Positions 25,743-34,494 of a DNA stretch of 64,000 bases are shown here, piece by piece. A program made the translations under genes and the position numbers. The stretch is from a virus: the IMG/VR virus record IMGVR_UViG_3300025133_009669, positions 1 to 64,000 of that record. One strand, written 5' to 3'. The notes below the pieces were generated by a model. The model saw nothing but the letters and a program-made list of their open reading frames with translations. It had not been told where the DNA came from and searched no databases. Numbering within the stretch: the stretch's first letter is position 1; every line of letters begins with the position of its first letter.

Positions 25743-26342
25743 ATGGATCAAGACGAATTTTATCAAAAAATTCCAGAATGGATTTCCAAGCCTAAGGATA
25801 CGTGGAATCACATAACTCTTATGGCGTACTTTTGTCACAAGTATGAAAAAGTACACGGAGTTCGGTTTAGGCTGGTCAGATGGCAATCTGACCCAGGAAA
25901 AGGAAAAGAAAGTAGGGACTTCGCCAAGTTATTCAAAACATTGGCGCCAGAAGGCTATTCTGCACTTCCTGCGTTAAAGAAGAAAGAGATAAGAGCTCAA
26001 ACAAACATCAAGATATATAACTATATAAATTGGATTTTTGATTATAAGTTTAGGCGTGGCGATCGTTCTGTTACAGGAACAAAACTTTTTCTTTTGCCAT
26101 CCATGATTAATGAATTTGAAAGAATGTACTCTACTTTCTTAAAGAAAAAGCAGTCAACAAATAAATTCGAGATTCTTCTAAAATGGGCAAAGCTGGAGAC
26201 TCCGACAATATTTGAGCATCATCAGGTTGAACATCCTGAGGATGTAGGTATGATAAAAACATATGCGGAAAGCTATCATTTGGAAGACGGTTCTGTTGAG
26301 CTTATGTTTTTAGATAAGGCCAAAGGATTAGGTTTAATATGA
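25743..26342 (+). CDS. Hypothetical protein in the replication block
   Basis: A 199-residue protein of mixed charge without a motif I recognise. Notable stretches are ITLMAYFCHKYEKVHG near the N-terminus, YINWIFDYKFRRGDRS in the middle and TKLFLLPSMINEFERMY. A GGAGGG sequence five bases ahead of ATG 25743 is among the strongest ribosome binding sites in the window. It overlaps the Lsm-like gene (ATGA). Its place between the UvsW helicase and the helicase loader suggests a role in replication, possibly as a DNA-binding or accessory factor; this is inference from position. Confidence 0.7.
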   Translation: MDQDEFYQKIPEWISKPKDTWNHITLMAYFCHKYEKVHGVRFRLVRWQSDPGKGKESRDFAKLFKTLAPEGYSALPALKKKEIRAQTNIKIYNYINWIFDYKFRRGDRSVTGTKLFLLPSMINEFERMYSTFLKKKQSTNKFEILLKWAKLETPTIFEHHQVEHPEDVGMIKTYAESYHLEDGSVELMFLDKAKGLGLI

Positions 26343-26785
26343 AGGAAAAGAAAACTCTAGAAAATATGGAGGTGACCCTCTATATGGACGGAGGTTGGGA
26401 AGTCTCTGGAAAGGTGGAAAAGGTAGACCCCGATAAATTTATTATCGAAAGCAATGGCTCTCTCGTTATGGCCTTTAGAGATAAAATCTCATGCTTGGCA
26501 GTCTCTGAAGGACAGAGGGCAGCCAAGCCAGGGCCCGCTGTTCAATTCCAGCAAAAGAAGGACGAGCAACCAGAGGACTTAGAAGGCCCCTTTCCGATGA
26601 ATGGTCTAATGTATGATGAGACCTCTATGTCTATTCCTGCTACTCTTCTTGGCAAGTCTAGGGCTCAATTTGATTCTGATGATGACTTATCTGTCTTTTA
26701 TCCAGGCGGAGCAGGGATCTCTGATTCAAAGGATGGCTCTAGCTCTAATATCTCTTTCGGAATAGAAGATGATTCCGAAGAATAA
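26339..26785 (+). CDS. Lsm/Hfq-fold-like small protein with acidic tail
   Basis: A 148-residue protein. Residues about 10-55 (VTLYMDGGWEVSGKVEKVD, KFIIESNGSLVMAFRDKIS) have the alternating strand pattern of an Sm/Lsm-type beta barrel: a G-W-E-V-S-G first turn followed by a strand ending before an LV-F-R segment. The remainder (60-148) is low in structure, with proline and many Asp/Glu/Ser (DSDDDLS, EDDSEE). Lsm folds bind RNA or DNA ends; the acidic tail could recruit a basic partner. It overlaps both neighbours in the helicase operon. The fold call is by eye and could be a general SH3-like barrel. Confidence 0.55.
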   Translation: MKEKKTLENMEVTLYMDGGWEVSGKVEKVDPDKFIIESNGSLVMAFRDKISCLAVSEGQRAAKPGPAVQFQQKKDEQPEDLEGPFPMNGLMYDETSMSIPATLLGKSRAQFDSDDDLSVFYPGGAGISDSKDGSSSNISFGIEDDSEE

Positions 26786-27446
26786 GCTGGACAGAATAAA
26801 GGAAAAGGTATTGGCGGAATGCGATAGCTGCTCCAGAGAGGGGTGCCCTAGGTGCTTGTCTAAGGCGTCAAGGCTTGACCGATACTATATTGCGGATATT
26901 CCTGTGGAATATTGGTCGCTTTCTTTCAGGGATTTTGCCGGTGATCCGAACTTTAAAGCCTTAATAAAAGAAAAGATGAAGAATATAGACTCCCTATATG
27001 ATTCGGGTAAATCTTTTATGTTCGCTGGAAATCTTGGAACCGGAAAAACGTATACCGCATGTTGCATCTTAAAAAGGGCTGTGAGCACAGGCTATTCTGG
27101 CCTTTATACTACAATGGCAGATGTTGTAGCAAATATGTTATCTCGCGAAATTGATACTTCAAGATATTATGCAGAATTAACTGGAAAGGACTTCTTGGTT
27201 ATTGATGAATTTAGTTCACATTGGATCTTTCCATCAGAAAAAGCAGAGCAACTATTCGGGACTTCAATAGAGTATGTCTTAAGAACTAGGTTTCAAAATC
27301 AGCTACCAACGATACTGTGTACAAACGATAGCGATGTAGACAAGATCTTTGGAGGCTTTAACGCTAAGTCATTTAAATCACTACGCAGTCATCATGTAGA
27401 ATTTTTCGTCGTAGGCGGAAAAGATCATAGGAGAAAGAATGCTTGA
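26769..27446 (+). CDS. DnaC/DnaI-like AAA+ helicase loader
   Basis: A 225-residue AAA+ ATPase. An N-terminal Cys cluster (C18, C21, C26, C29) resembles the zinc-binding head of the DnaI/DnaC-type loaders. Walker A is GNLGTGKTYTAC near residue 87; Walker B is LVIDEFSSHW near 145, and ILCTND matches sensor I. Such loaders open or hold the hexameric replicative helicase and place it on DNA. The next gene is that helicase, with an eight-base overlap, which supports the role strongly. Confidence 0.85.
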   Translation: MIPKNKLDRIKEKVLAECDSCSREGCPRCLSKASRLDRYYIADIPVEYWSLSFRDFAGDPNFKALIKEKMKNIDSLYDSGKSFMFAGNLGTGKTYTACCILKRAVSTGYSGLYTTMADVVANMLSREIDTSRYYAELTGKDFLVIDEFSSHWIFPSEKAEQLFGTSIEYVLRTRFQNQLPTILCTNDSDVDKIFGGFNAKSFKSLRSHHVEFFVVGGKDHRRKNA

Positions 27447-28806
27447 TGCCAAAATTTTAAATTGGATGATGCAAGGTTCCTCCAATTTGAATGACGTATA
27501 TAGAGAAGTTCAGCCAGACCTCCTTAGGTCTATCTTTCTTTCGAAATATAAGGCTAGCTTTATTAGTATTGACGATTATTATTCGAGACATAAAATTCCG
27601 CCTTCTTATACAGTTCTTAAGAAGATCCTTATTAATGAAGGTGAAGATCCGGACATTCTCGATTTTGTCGAAGACAAGGAGTGTCAGGGAAATGAGGTAG
27701 GCTTTTATCTCGATGAGATTAAGCAAAGATATAATAAGTTTTTAATCGCAAAGCTTGCAGAGAAGGCCGAAGAAATAGAGGAGAATGACGAGGGCCTAGA
27801 GGACTTTAATGATGAGCTGAAAAAAACCATCTCTAAGACGGAAAGGCTTTATAAGAGCGATGTTTTTACTCAAGGAGATATAACTGATTCTGTAGGCCAG
27901 AGGATTGACAACTATCTGTATACAAAAGAGAATCCTGATGAGATCAAAGGCTTTCTTTCTGGCTATCAAGAGATAGATGATTATACATGGGGAGTTAAAG
28001 ACTCTGAAATGTTAGTGATAGCTGGAGCGAGCTCATCTGGCAAGTCTATGTTAATGCAGTGTATGGCTGTTAATGCGTGGCTTGGCAGCAACGTTCCATC
28101 CGAAGGAATTGTTGGTCATAATGACGGGAAAGACGTACTTATGATTACTCTTGAGATGAGTAAGAAGCAATATGAGGCGCGAGTAGACGCAAACGTCGCC
28201 AAGGTTAGGCATAGAGGAATTGTCCGAGCGCAATTATCTGCCGAAGAGAAGCTTCGATGGGATAGCTGCCTTGAGTTCCAAAAGAATTATGATAAAAAAT
28301 TCTATATATTGGATATGCCTCGCGGAACTACGATGGGTGAAATTGAAGCAAAATATGAAACGTTGCTTGGCGAATTTACTCCTGATGCAGTATTTATAGA
28401 TTACCTGCAGCTAATGAAACCGACGGTTGGGCAGAAGGGCCAAGACTGGCTGGACGTAGGCCATGTCTCGGAAGAATTGCATGAATTTTGCAGAAAGAAA
28501 AATAAGCCAGTCGTAACTGCTGCTCAGAGGAAGACTGCACAGAAGAAGTCTGGAGGAAAAAGAATTGATGACGTAAATCTTGAAGACTTAGGGCGAAGCA
28601 AGATGATTGGAGATAATGCGGCGATCGTAATGATCATTGCAAATCGAGAAGACGAGCATCTTAGAGAAGACATGGAAATTCATCTAGTAAAGAATAGAGA
28701 TGGAGCAAAGGGAAAGGTTCTTCTGCGAAAAGATTTTGCAAGATCCCGCATAGAAGCACTTCCTGATAATTGGACAGAGAGCTTTGGCGAGGAAAATGAA
28801 CTCTAA
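27439..28806 (+). CDS. DnaB-type (gp41-like) replicative helicase
   Basis: A 455-residue RecA-fold hexameric helicase. An N-terminal helical domain (1-130) precedes a linker and the ATPase domain: Walker A VIAGASSSGKSMLMQ near 196-203, DVLMITLEMSKKQYEARV (motif typical of DnaB), DAVFIDYLQLMKP (Walker B and H2), and LGRSKMIGDNAAIVMII near the end. It unwinds DNA 5'-3' ahead of the fork. The start GCTTGATG at 27439 follows AGGAGAAAG. The length is similar to T4 gp41 and to bacterial DnaB. The helicase loader lies directly upstream. Confidence 0.92.
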   Translation: MLDAKILNWMMQGSSNLNDVYREVQPDLLRSIFLSKYKASFISIDDYYSRHKIPPSYTVLKKILINEGEDPDILDFVEDKECQGNEVGFYLDEIKQRYNKFLIAKLAEKAEEIEENDEGLEDFNDELKKTISKTERLYKSDVFTQGDITDSVGQRIDNYLYTKENPDEIKGFLSGYQEIDDYTWGVKDSEMLVIAGASSSGKSMLMQCMAVNAWLGSNVPSEGIVGHNDGKDVLMITLEMSKKQYEARVDANVAKVRHRGIVRAQLSAEEKLRWDSCLEFQKNYDKKFYILDMPRGTTMGEIEAKYETLLGEFTPDAVFIDYLQLMKPTVGQKGQDWLDVGHVSEELHEFCRKKNKPVVTAAQRKTAQKKSGGKRIDDVNLEDLGRSKMIGDNAAIVMIIANREDEHLREDMEIHLVKNRDGAKGKVLLRKDFARSRIEALPDNWTESFGEENEL

Positions 28807-29107
28807 TAATAAGATCTTGAAAACATTAAGAAAAGATGACATCGTGGTGATTGAGACTAGCTTAGATATAAGCTATGGAGAGGCCGCAAGATACCTTATA
28901 AGGAAAGTCGATAAAAAGAGTCGATCATTATCGGTTTTATCTTTAGAGCCTTTTTTCTTTGGAAAAGAGCAAGTAGAGGCCCCGGTTCTAATGATGCCTT
29001 TTTCGATGATCAAGAAGATCAAGCACGGAAACAAAAATGATCTCTTGTTCCTGTTTGATCAGATTAAAAATCCGCACATTATGGAGGCAATCAGGGGTCT
29101 TAAATGA
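28796..29107 (+). CDS. Hypothetical small protein
   Basis: A 103-residue protein starting at ATG 28796 inside the last codons of the helicase gene, with GAGGAAA just before it. The sequence alternates basic and hydrophobic residues (VVIETSLDISYGEAARYLI, SRSLSVLSLEPF, MMPFSMIKKIKHG), suggesting a small beta-rich fold. No family recognised. Its stop overlaps the next start (ATGA), so it belongs to the same transcription unit. Confidence 0.7.
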   Translation: MNSNNKILKTLRKDDIVVIETSLDISYGEAARYLIRKVDKKSRSLSVLSLEPFFFGKEQVEAPVLMMPFSMIKKIKHGNKNDLLFLFDQIKNPHIMEAIRGLK

Positions 29108-29289
29108 GAGAGGATAAAGTTGGGCATATAAAGAACATAATGTTTGATGATGAAACGAAAAATATGGAAATAACCCTTATCATAACAGACAATAAGTTTA
29201 AGAAAAAAATTCTGAGAGACTTTTCTCTAGCAGGAAAGCTTAAGTTTGAGGAAGACAAAGTGATCTACATTACTAATATAACGGAATAA
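29104..29289 (+). CDS. Hypothetical small protein
   Basis: A 61-residue protein rich in Lys, Ile and Asp, with two likely beta strands (MEITLIITDNKF; KVIYITNIT). ATGA overlap with the upstream gene. It has no recognisable motif. A four-base gap separates it from the zinc-ribbon gene. Confidence 0.6.
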   Translation: MREDKVGHIKNIMFDDETKNMEITLIITDNKFKKKILRDFSLAGKLKFEEDKVIYITNITE

Positions 29290-29293
29290 ACTA

Positions 29294-29581
29294 ATGGCTA
29301 TCTATAAATATAGATGTAACCTCTGCTCCTCTGTAGAGGTATTTAATATTTCTATAAAAAAATATGCGCAGTTAAGTCAGGAAGACGCTTTTGGCAAGAT
29401 GATTTGCAAGAATTGTAACAAATTATCTGAGTTCACCAGAACCTTTGGGGTCTCTTCTAGTAAGATAGAAAAAGACAGAGAGGAGACGATGAGGCAGATA
29501 AAGGAAGACTCTAGAAGGATTGTTCAGAGTATTAAAAGCGGAAACACAAAAACCATCAGAAATATTTACGGAGAAGAATAA
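29294..29581 (+). CDS. FmdB-like zinc-ribbon protein
   Basis: A 95-residue protein. It begins MAIYKYRCNLCSSVEVF, where CxxC and the Y-x-Y-x-C start match the FmdB/CxxC-ribbon family, and the second pair is MICKNCNKLSEF, giving one zinc ribbon within residues 8-45. A charged helix follows (EETMRQIKEDSRRIVQ). Such small ribbons bind nucleic acid or proteins. It overlaps the PrkA gene by one base. Confidence 0.75.
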   Translation: MAIYKYRCNLCSSVEVFNISIKKYAQLSQEDAFGKMICKNCNKLSEFTRTFGVSSSKIEKDREETMRQIKEDSRRIVQSIKSGNTKTIRNIYGEE

Positions 29582-31500
29582 TGCCGCGGAAGAAAAAGAA
29601 GAGTCTTTTGGAGGCTCTGAGCAGCCACGTTAACGCAGAAAGCGCCTTGGAGTGGGAGGGTACTTTGGCCGAGTATGTGGAGATGATTGTAGAGAGTCCC
29701 AGCCTGCATAGAAGCGCTCACCAGCGAGTTCTCGATATGATTGAGCTTGCTGGAACCGAAAGAAATGAGGATGGACTTATTACTAAGTATAAGTTTTTTG
29801 AGCAAGACTTATTTGGAATTGAAGAGTCTATTTCTGAGATAATGTCATATCTTCGGGCAGCGGCAGCCGGAAGTGAAGTCTCTAGGCGGATCCTTCTTAT
29901 GTACGGCCCCACTTCATCCGGAAAGTCTCAGCTTGCAGTTCTCTTAAAGAAGGGTCTTGAGCATTACTCTAAGACAGACGCAGGAAGGACCTACTGCCTA
30001 ACTGATTCTCCGATGTATGAGGATCCCCTGTGTGCGATTCCAATGGAGTTGCGCCCCAGGTTCAAAGAGGAGTATGGAATTAAGATAGACGGAGTTCTTA
30101 GTCCATACATGGATCTCGTTCTCAGGGAGACTTATGGCGGAGACTTCCTCAAGCTCCCCGTTAAGCGATTCTTTTTCTCAGAACAGTCCCGAGTTGGAAT
30201 CGGAACCTTTGTTCCATCAGATAAGAAGAGCCAAGATATTTCAGAGCTAGTTGGCTCCATGGATCTTAGTAAGATTGGAGAATATGGCTCAGAATCAGAC
30301 CCTAGAGCGTATCGATTCGACGGAGAGCTAAACGTAGCAAATCGAGGTGTTATGGAATTCGTTGAGATGCTCAAGGTAGATCAGAAGTTCCTATATGTGC
30401 TCTTAACTCTTGCGCAAGAAAAGAATATCAAGACTGGCCGCTTCCCATTTATATATGCCGATGAGTTCTTGCTTGCACATAGTAATGAGACCGAGTACAT
30501 GAGGTTCTTGGCAAAGGATGAAATGGAAGCGCTTCATGATAGGATTATTGTTGTCAAGGTTCCTTACAACCTAACTGTTTCAGAGGAAATAAGGATTTAC
30601 GAGAAGCTAATTGGCCAAGCACGGTTTGACGGAGTTCATATTGCACCATATACACTACATTGCGCAGCAATGTTCGCAGTTCTGTCTCGTCTAAAGGATT
30701 CAAAGCATGAAGGTCTAACCAACTTGAGCAAGATGAAGCTTTACGATGGAGAAGATGTAGAGGGATTCTCCAAGGTTGATGTTCCTGTTCTTAAACGAGA
30801 GTTTGATGCGGAAGGTATGACTGGCGTTTCTCCGAGATATGTTATAAACAGAATTTCTTCGATGCTAGCAGAAGAAGGATCTGATTGCGTCACTCCAATC
30901 GACGTGATTAGGGCAATTCGAGATGGCTTTAGCAGCAACCCCAAGCTAGATAGAAAAGAAATCGACAGACTAGAGAACATTCTTACTACAGTTATTGAAG
31001 AATATAGCAAGATGGCTAGAAATGAGGTTCAAAAGGCATTCTTCGTCAACTTTGAAGAAGAAGTTCAGAGTCTGCTTTCAAATTACATGGATCATGTAGG
31101 AGCATATCTTGATAACACTAATCTTCTAGATGATTGGGGTGAGCCGAGCGAACCTAATGAAAGGCTTATGCGCTCAATTGAAGAGAAGGTTGGTATTTCC
31201 GAGACAGGAAAGAAGTCTTTCCGCCAAGAAGTCTACCGTAAGATGCTTCGCTCTGCCTCTGCAGGGGGCAAGGATTACAACTACAAGGATCACGTCAAGC
31301 TTCGTGAGGCTCTGGAGAAGCAGCTCTTCGATGAGAGGCAGGATGTAATTAGGCTAACTGTTAGCACAAGAAACCCCGATGAGGACGAGCTAAAGAAAAT
31401 TAATGTTGTAATAAAGACTCTATGCGATAAGCATGGATACACCGCTAAGAGCGCGAATAAGCTGTTGAGGTACGTAAGCTCATTGATGGCCAGGAACTAA
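29581..31500 (+). CDS. PrkA/YeaG-like serine protein kinase (AAA+)
   Basis: A 639-residue protein, near the 644 of E. coli YeaG. The N-terminal AAA+ part has Walker A LMYGPTSSGKSQLAVLLK (about 106-123); PrkA-type signatures follow (FLKLPVKRFFFSEQSRVGIG, NRGVMEFVEMLKVDQKFLY, SNETEYMRF). The C-terminal PrkA domain (GVSPRYVINRISSML) is present. In bacteria PrkA/YeaG acts with a DUF444 protein and SpoVR in starvation and stationary-phase responses; kinase and recently protease activities have been proposed. Here all three partners follow in order (29581, 31502, 34491), so a transferred operon working as a unit is likely. GGAG ahead of ATG supports the start. Confidence 0.9.
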   Translation: MPRKKKKSLLEALSSHVNAESALEWEGTLAEYVEMIVESPSLHRSAHQRVLDMIELAGTERNEDGLITKYKFFEQDLFGIEESISEIMSYLRAAAAGSEVSRRILLMYGPTSSGKSQLAVLLKKGLEHYSKTDAGRTYCLTDSPMYEDPLCAIPMELRPRFKEEYGIKIDGVLSPYMDLVLRETYGGDFLKLPVKRFFFSEQSRVGIGTFVPSDKKSQDISELVGSMDLSKIGEYGSESDPRAYRFDGELNVANRGVMEFVEMLKVDQKFLYVLLTLAQEKNIKTGRFPFIYADEFLLAHSNETEYMRFLAKDEMEALHDRIIVVKVPYNLTVSEEIRIYEKLIGQARFDGVHIAPYTLHCAAMFAVLSRLKDSKHEGLTNLSKMKLYDGEDVEGFSKVDVPVLKREFDAEGMTGVSPRYVINRISSMLAEEGSDCVTPIDVIRAIRDGFSSNPKLDRKEIDRLENILTTVIEEYSKMARNEVQKAFFVNFEEEVQSLLSNYMDHVGAYLDNTNLLDDWGEPSEPNERLMRSIEEKVGISETGKKSFRQEVYRKMLRSASAGGKDYNYKDHVKLREALEKQLFDERQDVIRLTVSTRNPDEDELKKINVVIKTLCDKHGYTAKSANKLLRYVSSLMARN

Positions 31501-31501
31501 C

Positions 31502-32689
31502 ATGTCCAAAAAGTCAGGTACAGGCGAAGGCCTGTCAGACATATGGAGGCTTAAGCAAAGAGGAAAGAGAGACTCCGATAGGCATAAAAAGCTTATCAAC
31601 GATGCCATTAGGAAGAACGGAAAGGATCTGATTACAGAATATAATATTATTCAATCAGATGGCGATAAAAAGATTAAAGTTCCAATTCGTTTTTTGGATC
31701 GCTATAAGTTTAAATATGGAAAGCTTAAGGATAGATCTGGAACAGGTCAGGGGCTTGACGTAAATTCTGGGGATAAATACCGAATAAAAAAAGGCAAGAA
31801 AAAGGCCAAAGCAGGAAATAAGGCAGGAGACAAAGAGGGAGAGATTGCTTTTGAGGCAGAAGTTTCTATAGACGAGCTTGTAGATATTCTTTTGGATGAA
31901 CTAAACCTTCCTTGGATGGAGCCGAATAAAAGTTCTGCAATAGAAGTAGAGACGGAAGAGCTAGCCTCTGTGGAAAGAAAGGGTATATATCCAGATTTAG
32001 ATCTAAAGAAAACATTGATCGAAAATCTAAGGCGAAATGCGGCCAAGGGTGACGCCAAAATTGGTGGGATTAATGAAAACGACTTAAGATATAGGTCGTG
32101 GGAGACTAACACAGAATATCATTCAAATGCTGCGGTATATCTTATGATGGATCGAAGCGGCTCTATGAGTGAAGAGAAGCGTTATATAGCCAAGAGCTTT
32201 TACTTTTGGATGGTCCAGTTTCTCAAAAGACGATATAAGAAGATAACCCTGGTTTTTATTGCTCACGACACCAAAGCTCATAAGGTAGAGGAGAAGGACT
32301 TCTTTAACGTTACAAGCGGAGGCGGCACCAAGTGTAGCTCTGCCTTTAAGATGGCGTACGAACATATGGTCGCAAACCATCCTCCTGAGACATATAATAA
32401 CTACGTTTTTGAATTTTCAGACGGAGATAATTTTGGCGTTGACAACCAATTGGTCTTAGAGTATGTAGAGAAGATGCTGCCACTTGTTCGGGCTATAGGC
32501 TATGGTGAAATTATTCCAGATGACGAATACACATGGAGCACTGAAGAGAATCGGCTATCAACTCTTTTAGAAAAAGAGGTAAAGAGAACGAGGTTTGTTT
32601 CTATTCGAGTTACCTCTAGAGATCAGGTTTTTGATGCGCTTAAAATGTTCTTTAATATCGATGGTAAGGCTGTAAAGGCAAAAACATAA
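31502..32689 (+). CDS. YeaH/YhbH (DUF444) VWA-domain protein
   Basis: A 395-residue DUF444 protein, starting one base after the PrkA stop. The N-terminal part has GTGEGLSDIWRLKQRGKRDS, GTGQGLDVN and a Lys-rich stretch (about 95-115), as in YeaH. The von Willebrand A-type domain carries the MIDAS motif LMMDRSGSMSEEKR near residue 217, then TSGGGTKCSSAFK and VFEFSDGDNFG. YeaH homologues partner with YeaG/PrkA. The gene is followed by a 41-base gap and a homing endonuclease gene that separates it from spoVR. Confidence 0.9.
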   Translation: MSKKSGTGEGLSDIWRLKQRGKRDSDRHKKLINDAIRKNGKDLITEYNIIQSDGDKKIKVPIRFLDRYKFKYGKLKDRSGTGQGLDVNSGDKYRIKKGKKKAKAGNKAGDKEGEIAFEAEVSIDELVDILLDELNLPWMEPNKSSAIEVETEELASVERKGIYPDLDLKKTLIENLRRNAAKGDAKIGGINENDLRYRSWETNTEYHSNAAVYLMMDRSGSMSEEKRYIAKSFYFWMVQFLKRRYKKITLVFIAHDTKAHKVEEKDFFNVTSGGGTKCSSAFKMAYEHMVANHPPETYNNYVFEFSDGDNFGVDNQLVLEYVEKMLPLVRAIGYGEIIPDDEYTWSTEENRLSTLLEKEVKRTRFVSIRVTSRDQVFDALKMFFNIDGKAVKAKT

Positions 32690-32730
32690 ATATATAGCGT
32701 TTAATTGTCACGGTTTAGCGGTCTGAATCA

Positions 32731-34494
32731 ATGAAGAAAAAAGAAATAAATCTTGACATTTTACGAAAGCTCTATGTCGATGAGCGACTGTCTTCTGTTA
32801 AAATCGCAAAGAAGATGGATGTATCTTCAACTACGATATTGAAGGCTCTTAAAGACAATGGAATAATTAGACCTCCACTGCTTTGCGACGACAAAGCGTG
32901 GCTTAAGCGTCAATATATAGAGCTCAATAAAAGCTGCAGAACGATATCAGAAGAAAATAATATAAAGAAGCATATTGTTTCTTCGCGCATCAAAAGGTTT
33001 AAGCTGACAAAGAGCAAAGAAGACATTACTGCAGAGGCGAAAAGGGTGCGATCAAAGACAAACTTAGAAAAGTTTGGACATAAAAACCCATTTCAGAACC
33101 AAGGCGTAAAAGATGCTATCCGCGAATCCTTTATGAGCAAATATGGGGTTGACCATCCAATGAAAGACCCTACATACAGAGAGCGGGTAGAGGCCTCAAA
33201 TCTGAAGAGATATGGAGTAAAAACTACACTCTTAGACTCGCAGGTTAAAGTTAAATCTGCAGAGACTAATCTTAAAAAATATGGGACACCAATTCCACAG
33301 CAATCTGACACTGTAAAGAGCAGGACTCGAAAGACTAATTTAGAAGCCTATGGTGTTGAGCACTTTTATCAGAGCGAAGAGTTTAAGGCGTCTGCAGCAG
33401 AAACAAACCTGAAGAGATATGGCGTCAAAAATCCAATGCTCAATGCGGAGGTCAAAAGCAGAGCTCTTGCGAGCAGAGTGAAAGGCAACTCGGCAGAGAC
33501 ATCAGAAGTCTCCGGAGAGAAAGGATCTCACAAACTAATCTTTGGAGTCCCGGCCTTTGTCGTAGCTGAAAAGAATAAAATTCCATATAATACATTTAAT
33601 CAATGGTTGAATAGAAGAATCTTTCCGCTATCCAAAGAAGACCTAGAGGTTTATCTAGAGGGATATAGGAGCAATGATACTTCTATCGAGATGACTCTAT
33701 CAAGGGCCCTAAACCTTCCTCGCCATAATAAAAAGTTTGATAAAAAAAGATATCCAGATTTAAATTATAAGCCGGATTTTAAACTGTCAGATAAAATTGC
33801 GGTCAATGTTGATGGTCTTTATTGGCATTCCGAAAAGTTTAAAGACAAAAGATATCATTTTAAAATGCGGAAAGATTTCGAGAGTCATGGGCTGCATATG
33901 CTGCAGTTCCGCGAAGATGAGATCGACAATAAACTAGAGATTGTAAAATCGATTATAATGGCAAAATCTGGAAAGATTAGCAAAAGGCATTTCGCAAGAA
34001 AACTTAACTTGGTAGAGGTCTCAAATAGTGACGCAAGAGTCTTTCTCGACAAGACTCATTTAAAGGGTCATCTCGACGCAAAGCATATTGGTCTTAAGTC
34101 CGGCAATGATCTTATTATGATCATGTCCTATAAGATTTACTCCTCCAGGCTTAAGATTGAGCGACTGTCTTGTAAACTAAATACCATTGTTACTGGAGGC
34201 TTTTCTAAGCTTCTAAAGTTTTTAGAGAAAAAATTTTCAGATAATATTCGGCATGTAGATTACTGGGTAGATCTCAGATATGGCACAGGTAATTTTTTAA
34301 GTAAGTTAGGGTTTTCCGCTGAGCGAGAAACGCTGGGTTTTGAGTGGACTGATACATATCATGTTCATAATAGACTTAGGTGCGTTGCTAATAATAACGG
34401 GAACGGCAAGACTGAGGCAGAGTCTGGGAAAGAGCTTGGCTGGGTAAAGATTTATGACGCAGGCCAAAGGCTATGGACAAAGGAGCTGAGATGA
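32731..34494 (+). mobile_element. Free-standing homing endonuclease (EDxHD/Vsr-like fold) with modular repeats
   Basis: A 587-residue protein. N-terminal helix-turn-helix: SSVKIAKKMDVSSTTILKAL. From about 110 to 250 come four to five 30-40-residue repeats built on TNLEKFGHKNPFQ, SKYGVDHPMKDP, SNLKRYGVKTTLL and TNLKRYGVKNPML, modules of the type seen in phage homing endonucleases. A C-terminal nuclease domain (about 320-430) has SIEMTLSRAL, NYKPDFKL, VNVDGLYWHSEKF and MLQFREDEI, consistent with the PD-(D/E)xK/EDxHD group. The stop overlaps the SpoVR ATG and its last codons contain the AGGAG for spoVR, so it has inserted cleanly between two genes of one operon. Confidence 0.85.

Noticed and set aside
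31747-32112. Long minus-strand frame opposite the DUF444 gene
   Set aside because: Antisense shadow of a well-supported gene, with Ser-rich translation typical of such shadows.
32686-32700. CATAAATA-like late promoter before the homing endonuclease gene
   Set aside because: One mismatch from the T4 consensus in an AT-rich gap; not enough support.
32990-33490. Repeats in 32731-34494 as a DNA repeat array or CRISPR
   Set aside because: The repetition is in the protein (30-40-residue modules) and is diverged at the DNA level; it is part of the endonuclease.
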